Shown one piece after another: positions 17,986 through 23,081 of a stretch of 23,081 nucleotides of DNA; positions within the stretch are counted from its first letter, which is position 1, and each line of letters begins with the position of its first letter. The notes under the pieces are model-generated. The model worked only from the letters and a program-made list of their open reading frames with translations, did no database searches and was not told the origin of the DNA. The stretch is from positions 35,398 through 58,478 of the forward strand of contig CACRSC010000068.1 of the NCBI GenBank assembly GCA_902651635.1, read 5' to 3'. Source of the stretch: Mastigamoeba balamuthi (taxonomy: Eukaryota; Evosea; Mastigamoebida; Mastigamoebidae). The position numbers were made by a program, and so were the translations under genes.

Positions 17986-20641
17986 CTAATGGGAAATCTC
18001 GTCAAGATGCCGCGCCTTGACAGCCACGTCGTCCTCGGGGTTCTCGCTCAGGTACACACTCAGCACATCCTTGTCGTAGTTGCCCTTCTGGAACGCAGTG
18101 TCGACGGGCATGTACTGGCTGACCAGCCCCATCGTCTGCGCTGCCATGGCGCTGCTCTTGCCCATGAACTGGTGCACGGGTACGTTGCCCTCGAACCCCT
18201 TCACCGGCAGCGCCCCCAGGCACCTGAACATGAACTCGCCCTCGCACTTGTCCCTCACCGCTGACGACACCAGAACGTGCGCTCCCAGCGGCTTTCCGAG
18301 CTGCTCGCTTCAGAGGGACAGAGAGGACACGGAGTGTCAGAAGGGGGGCAATCAATCGCAGAGCATACAGGCGAGCAGCGAGGTTGACGGTGTCGCCGAC
18401 GACGGTCCAGTTCATGCGGTCCGAGCACCCCACGTTGCCGGCGAAGAAGGGCCCCGAGTGCAGCCCGATCCGGACGCCCATCGTGAGACCGTACTTGTTC
18501 ATGAACACCCTGTTGAGATCCTCCATTGACTGCGTTCCATGTCAGTTGGCCGAATTGGGAGGTGAGCGTGCCAGCATGATTTCGTGGGTAGCCTCAAGAG
18601 CTCGGAGCTCATGGTTCTGAACAGGCTCTGGTGCGTTCCACACAGCCATGATGGCATCACCTTCCGAGACATAGAGAGTTGAGGACGACACACCACGAAG
18701 AAAAAGTACCGATATACTTGTCGATAGTGCCCTCGTGGCTCTGGATGATCGTGCTGAACGAGTCGAACATCTGGTGAAGAACCTCGATGACGAGGGCCAC
18801 GCCGTGCTGGTTCATCGTCGACGTGAACTGCTCCACGTCCAGGAAGAACACTGTCCCGTTCAGCTTCTGTTTCATGGGTTGCAAAGGGTGAGTCAGCGTC
18901 ACTATCGGATGGTCTGATTACGTACAGTCATCTCGATTGTCGGTTCCACGCCCTTTGCGATGAGCTACGAAGAAGGGGGTCTATTAGCATGGAGCAAGGT
19001 GCTGAGACCTCGAAAACACCGAGTCGTACGAATTTGACGATGTTAAGGGGCACGTACTTGCCGAACGACTGCAGGGCCAGCGCCATCCTGCTCCCCTCGC
19101 ATTGCAGCTGTCCCGGAGAGTGGCCGGCCATGCATGTGAGGCGTGGACGTGTGGGATGCCAGTGGAAACACGGGAGGGGGCGCACGTCTTTGAGTTCACT
19201 AAGTCGCGAGATGTCCTGCATCGAGTCGGAGAGGCTGAAGTCCATTGAGCTCATCCTGTGCATCTGCCGCGCCAGGCGTCTGAGCGGCCTCGTGATCCTG
19301 TTGGCCAGCACCAGCACCAGCACCAGGATCAGCAGCCCCACCCCGGCCACCACCAGCGACGCCGTCAGGCACGTCTTCTGCGCCTTGGCCAGCTCGGCCT
19401 CGTTGAGCTCGTCGAGGTCCTTGGTGTAGTCGGACAGGGGGCTCATCACGCACAGCCACACCGCCCTCCTGCTCCTCGGCAGCGGCACCGACACAAAGTC
19501 CGCCGCCACCCCGTCCAGCCGGAACGACGCCGGCGTGGCCACGCCGCCGGTGATGTTGAACCAGTGCGTGGCGAAGCGCACGACCGTCTCGTTGGGGGAC
19601 GCGAAGACGCTGTACCTGTTGAAGGCCTTGTCCCACACGGCGTACTGCCGCGACCCCGACAGCATCAGCATCTTCGAGTCGAACACGAACGCCGACCCGT
19701 GCTCGGTCAGGGGCAGCCGCTGCACGTACTCGCGCATCATGGCCAGCGTCACCGACCCCTGCGCCGACCCCGCCAGCCGCCCCGCGCTGCTCCACAGCGG
19801 CTCGATAAAGTGCATGACGATGTCGGTCTTGGTGACCGAGAGGTACGGGTCGATCCACGTCGACGACCCGTTGGCCTTCCACAGCTCCGTGTACGGCGCC
19901 CTCGTGGCGAAGTTCCAGCCGACAGAGGTCATGTAGGGCACGCGGGTGGGCTGCGTGCCGTTGTAGTAGAACAGCGTGTAGTTGGGGTACCCCGTCTCCC
20001 AGTGCATGTACGTGCCTGGCGCCTTGTTCTGGAACACCTGGATGCTCGTCCCCTGCATCCACCAGAACACCTGGCCGCGGCGCGGGGGTTGCACCTCGTT
20101 AGGCGTGTGCGGTCCTGTTGTGGATGCCTATTTTTGGCTCTTGGTGGCTCACCAGGTCGTTGATGCCGGGCATCACCATCGCGATGGGGCGCACGACTCC
20201 GTGAAGCGTGTCGACTATCTCGTGGACTCTGTGCGTCTCCCAGATGCTCGGGGGCAGGAACCGTGCCATGAGGTCCGCCCCCTGTCGAAAACGCCCGGTC
20301 AAAGTCGATAACCGCAGAAAGAGCATCGGAGAAAACCAGGAGAGTGACCACTGCCACCGCGGAGGACAGCAGGCGCTCACCTGCAGAGGCAGGGCGAAGA
20401 TGGCAGAAAAGTTGCCTGCGGCCCCCTGGATGACGCTGCGCTGGTACTCGAGGGCCCGCCGCTCCAGCGACGCCGAGGCGAGGTCCCCGATGTTGCCGAC
20501 GGACGACTGCCAGAGGACCGTCAGCGGCACGATGCTGATCACCGCGGTCACTGCCACGGACACGCCCACGAACGCCACGAACGTGGGCCCCAGCGGCACC
20601 GCCAGGACCTTGTTATGGCGCTCCTGCTTCTCGGCGTGCAT
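17986..20641 (-). CDS. Receptor-type class III adenylyl cyclase (dCache-HAMP-cyclase)
   Basis: It makes cAMP in response to an extracellular ligand at the plasma membrane. Nine minus-strand exons (20641-20381, 20281-20153, 20094-19186, 19095-19030, 18964-18926, 18866-18710, 18660-18572, 18529-18369, 18307-17986) give 710 residues, with every phase consistent. Transmembrane helix 1 is about residues 18-43 and helix 2 about 371-394. Between them lies a double-Cache-like sensor with several N-glycosylation sites. A HAMP linker (ANRITRPLRRLARQM) and KYVP lead into the cyclase domain. There, metal-binding D478 (FLDVEQFT) and D522 (DKYIGDAIMA), adenine-contacting K518, T592 (WTVVGDTVN), N599 and R603 (NLAAR) are all present. 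Thr at 592 in place of Asp is typical of class IIIb cyclases. The other introns are GT-AG (49-99 bp), but intron 7 (18571-18530) is GC-AG. The single cyclase domain implies homodimers. Confidence 0.93.
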
Positions 20642-21487
20642 GCCAGTGCGGTACAGCGCAATACCTTTTTGCGAGCAATACTTGTGTGTCTTTATTAATG
20701 GCTCCAGATTGGGGAGGACACCGCCCGAACACCCGCAACCTAAATCTCGCTTTTCGGGTCTTTAAGACCTGGAAAACTGACTACGCCGAGGCATTCTGAC
20801 CAATGAGAGAATGCAGCAAGACCCCGCTCTCAGCCACACCGACAGCACTGAAGGGCAGAGGAGCGCCTTCTGTTGCATGCAACTCAAGGAGCCAAAAATA
20901 ACTACCAACGATAAAGAAATGTGCTGCTTATATGCTCCCGTGCAGGTTAGCGCCACTCGCTGCCGTTATGTCATGCCCAAGTGGACCATGTAGATTGATC
21001 GGTGCGGGCGAGTACGGGCCGGGAACGCCCCTCGCCTCCTCCATTTTTCACCTTTTCTCGAGTATGTCGGACCAGATTTCCGGGTCTTTCGGTCGGTGCT
21101 GAGAACAGCATTCCCCGGTTTTCTGCGCTATCGGCACTGTGTTGCTGCCAGCAAGCTGGGCACGACGATGATCGGTCACTTTAACGAGGGTGGTGACGTG
21201 ACCGGGCGGCACTGAGCGTTTGTTCAGCACTCGCAATTGAGGCCCATCATTTCGAGGTCGTGGGCCGACACGCGTTCATCAAGCCGAGCCGCGCATTCGC
21301 AACCGCGGGGTCCTGTCTCTTCATGCGGTCAGGGCCAGTTCCGTGCTCTCACACGAGGATAAAACAATGAACGAATGGGTCGCGACGATAGGGTCATGTT
21401 GACCGTGGCAGAGGTGGGGTGTGGTGCATCTGATAGGGTGACAGGGGTAACAAGCGGGCGCTGGAAAACCGGGGAGCCCAGGGGCTC
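20642..21487. other. Intergenic region upstream of the adenylyl cyclase
   Basis: About 850 bp lie between the cyclase start codon and the 3' end of the ankyrin gene, both on the minus strand. No gene is recognised. GGTCTT-T-AAGACC, a 6-bp inverted repeat (20757-20769), lies about 116 bp before the cyclase ATG. TGACGTGA lies at 21194-21201. Confidence 0.5.
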
Positions 21488-22971
21488 TTAGACGCTCGCT
21501 GGTGCGGGTGGTGGAGAGGGTAGTTTGACGTTGATGCCCTCGGGCAACGCCGATAGCTTCAGCGCGGGCAGGGGGACCTTCATGAACAGCGCCAGCTGCT
21601 CCGCGACAGCCCCGTGCCCGAAGTGGCACGCGAGCTCCAGCGGCGTCCTGTTGGCCGAGTTCCTCGCGTTCACGTCGGCCCCGCGCGCCAGCAGCGCCGC
21701 CACGACGTCCTGCTTGTCCCAGTACGCGGCCAAGTGTAGCGGCGTCTGCCCGTTGCAGTTGGTCGCGTTGATGCTCGCGCCCTTGGCGAGCAGCGCGTCC
21801 AGCAGGTCCGCCTGAAACGGCTTGCTGCGACGCACGAGGCACCGGCAAGTTAGAGAGGACGACAGAGTGGCAGCGCCGCAGACGATGGCAGGGGAGAGAC
21901 AGTGGGCGGATAAGAGAGCACGAGAGAGACAGAGGGCATAGACATTTTCACAAAAGACAGGAGAAAACCATGTCGAAAACCGGCACGGCGGGGGAAGCGT
22001 GCCAGACGGTGGCGAGGTGGATGGGGGCGTAGCCCGAGCACTCCTTGTTGACGGCCGTGGGGTTGGCGCCGGCCTCGAGGAGCGCGAGGGCCACGATGGC
22101 GTTGCCGTTGTAGAGCGCGACGTGGAGCGGCAGCCACGAGCCGATCCTGCCCGCGTCGGGGTCGGCCCCGCGGGCCAGCAGGTACCTGACGACCGCCGCG
22201 TGGCCCCTGCTGGCCGCGTAGTAGAGCGGCGTCGTGCCCTGCCGGCAGCGCATGTCCACGGCGGCCCCGAACTCGCCGGCCAGCGCCCGCACGACGCCCT
22301 CGTGGCCCCTGTCGGCCGCCGCGTGCAGCGGAGTCCACAGATCCGCGTTCTGCTCGTCGACGTCGGCGCCGCGCCTGCAGAGGAACCGCACGATCTGCTC
22401 GTTGCCGTTGTAGGCCGCCGCGTAGAGCGCGAACCAGCCGTCGAGCCTGCGCGCGTTGACGTCGACGCTGGGCGCCTTGGAGAGCACCTCGAGCATCGTG
22501 GTGCCCCGCCTGCCGCGGTCGGCCGCCAGGAACAGCGGCGTCTCGCGCTTGCGGTTGACCGCGTTGACGTCGGCGCCCGAGGCCAGCAGCTCCTCGGCGC
22601 CGCCCGTGGCCCCGCGCAGCGACGCGATGTGCAGGGGCGTGTTGCCGCGGCGGTTGCGGCGCTCGAGCGAGTCGTGGTCGACGAGCAGCCGCACGCAGAG
22701 CTTGTCGCCCGCCGACGAGGCCATGTGCAGCGCGATGTCGCCGCCGGCGTTGGTCGCCAGCCTCGGGGCGCCGTGCGCGAGCAGCGCGCGCACCGCGTTG
22801 GCGTCGGCCACAGAGGCGGCCGCGTGCAGCGCTGTGTTGCCGTCGGCGTTGGCCGCGCGGACGTCCGCGCCGACCTCGAGGAGCCGCGCGACGACCTTGC
22901 TCCTGGAGGCCGCCGCTGCGACGTGCAGGGGCCTGTTCCCTTCGGCGTCGGCCGCGTTCACGTCGGCCCCG
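21488..22971 (-). CDS. Ankyrin-repeat protein, 3' part (5' end beyond right edge)
   Basis: Two exons are visible. The long one starts at 22971 (acceptor CTGCAG at 22977-22972; a TGA lies in frame just upstream, so an intron must precede it) and ends near 21987. The last runs from about 21811-21820 to the TAA at 21488-21490. The exact splice points of the intron are uncertain: donor GTGCCG at 21986 or GTCTGG slightly upstream, acceptor CAG or AAG, all phase 0. About twelve ankyrin repeats follow one another, for example GNTALHAAASVADANAVRAL, GNTPLHIASLRGA, LWTPLHAAADRGHEGVVRAL, TTPLYYAASRGHAAVVRYLL and GQTPLHLAAYWDKQDVVAAL. The chain ends in a proline-rich tail (PSPPPAPASV). There is no enzymatic or membrane domain in the visible part. 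The role is a protein-interaction scaffold of unknown partner; an N-terminal domain may lie outside the window. Confidence 0.85.
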
Positions 22972-23081
22972 CTGCAGCCCGCCAGTATTTGCGCAGTTGT
23001 GCGTCAGTCGTTCGTTGTGGCTTCATTGGGTGCGTTGGTGCGTTGGGGAGCATGAAACGGCTTTGAAAAACTGAGTCCAAA

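Noticed and set aside
20099-20641. Uninterrupted 180-codon frame at the cyclase 5' end
   Set aside because: Retaining the segments 20282-20380 and 20095-20152 inserts unconserved sequence and a stop; clean phase-0 splice sites (GTGAGC) remove them and join to the Cache domain.
1-23081. tRNA, rRNA, CRISPR arrays, insertion sequences or phage genes
   Set aside because: I scanned for B-box-like GGTTCRANNCC, regularly spaced repeats, transposase-like motifs and terminal repeats and found none that hold up.

Overview
This is nuclear DNA from a GC-rich unicellular eukaryote. The signs are short GT-AG introns (about 40-510 bp) that interrupt conserved domains and restore frame when removed, eukaryote-only genes (tubulin cofactor E, DPM2, cytosolic tRNA thiolase CTU1), no ribosome-binding sites or operons, and no tRNA or rRNA gene that I can see. 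Coding exons are very GC-rich with strong G/C at third positions. A corrinoid-activase-like protein and a receptor-type adenylyl cyclase would suit an anaerobic amoeboid or flagellate protist. An archamoeba such as Mastigamoeba is my guess from memory of its GC-rich genes, not something the sequence proves.

Left part (1-9470): three paralogous genes for small secreted proteins (last exon at 64-309, whole genes at 2958-3859 and 8573-9467) are interleaved with the intronless tubulin cofactor E gene (687-2219) and, on the minus strand, a large single-pass surface receptor (5569-7679 or 7714) plus a decayed partial copy of it (4034-about 5060). The secreted proteins carry two copies of a beta-rich, cysteine-paired module resembling starch-binding modules. 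The receptor region is clearly less GC-rich than its surroundings.

Middle part (9470-15625): a gene-poor stretch with one possible 58-residue gene (10023-10241, minus) leads to a compact divergent pair, DPM2 (minus, 10988-11456) and CTU1 (plus, 11586-12983), only 129 bp apart. A Sel1-repeat gene follows (13448-15095).

Right part (15626-23081): an intronless 727-residue ferredoxin/ASKHA ATPase of the RACo/RamA type, then on the minus strand a nine-exon Cache-HAMP-class III adenylyl cyclase (17986-20641) and an ankyrin-repeat gene that runs off the right edge.

Exon structures were rebuilt by eye from reading-frame phase and domain continuity. The genes are individually regulated housekeeping, surface and signalling genes, not one pathway. 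Recurrent themes worth attention are a splice donor dominated by GTGCG, one GC-AG intron, and a GATAC/GTATCTTC element just upstream of the start codons of several housekeeping-like genes.
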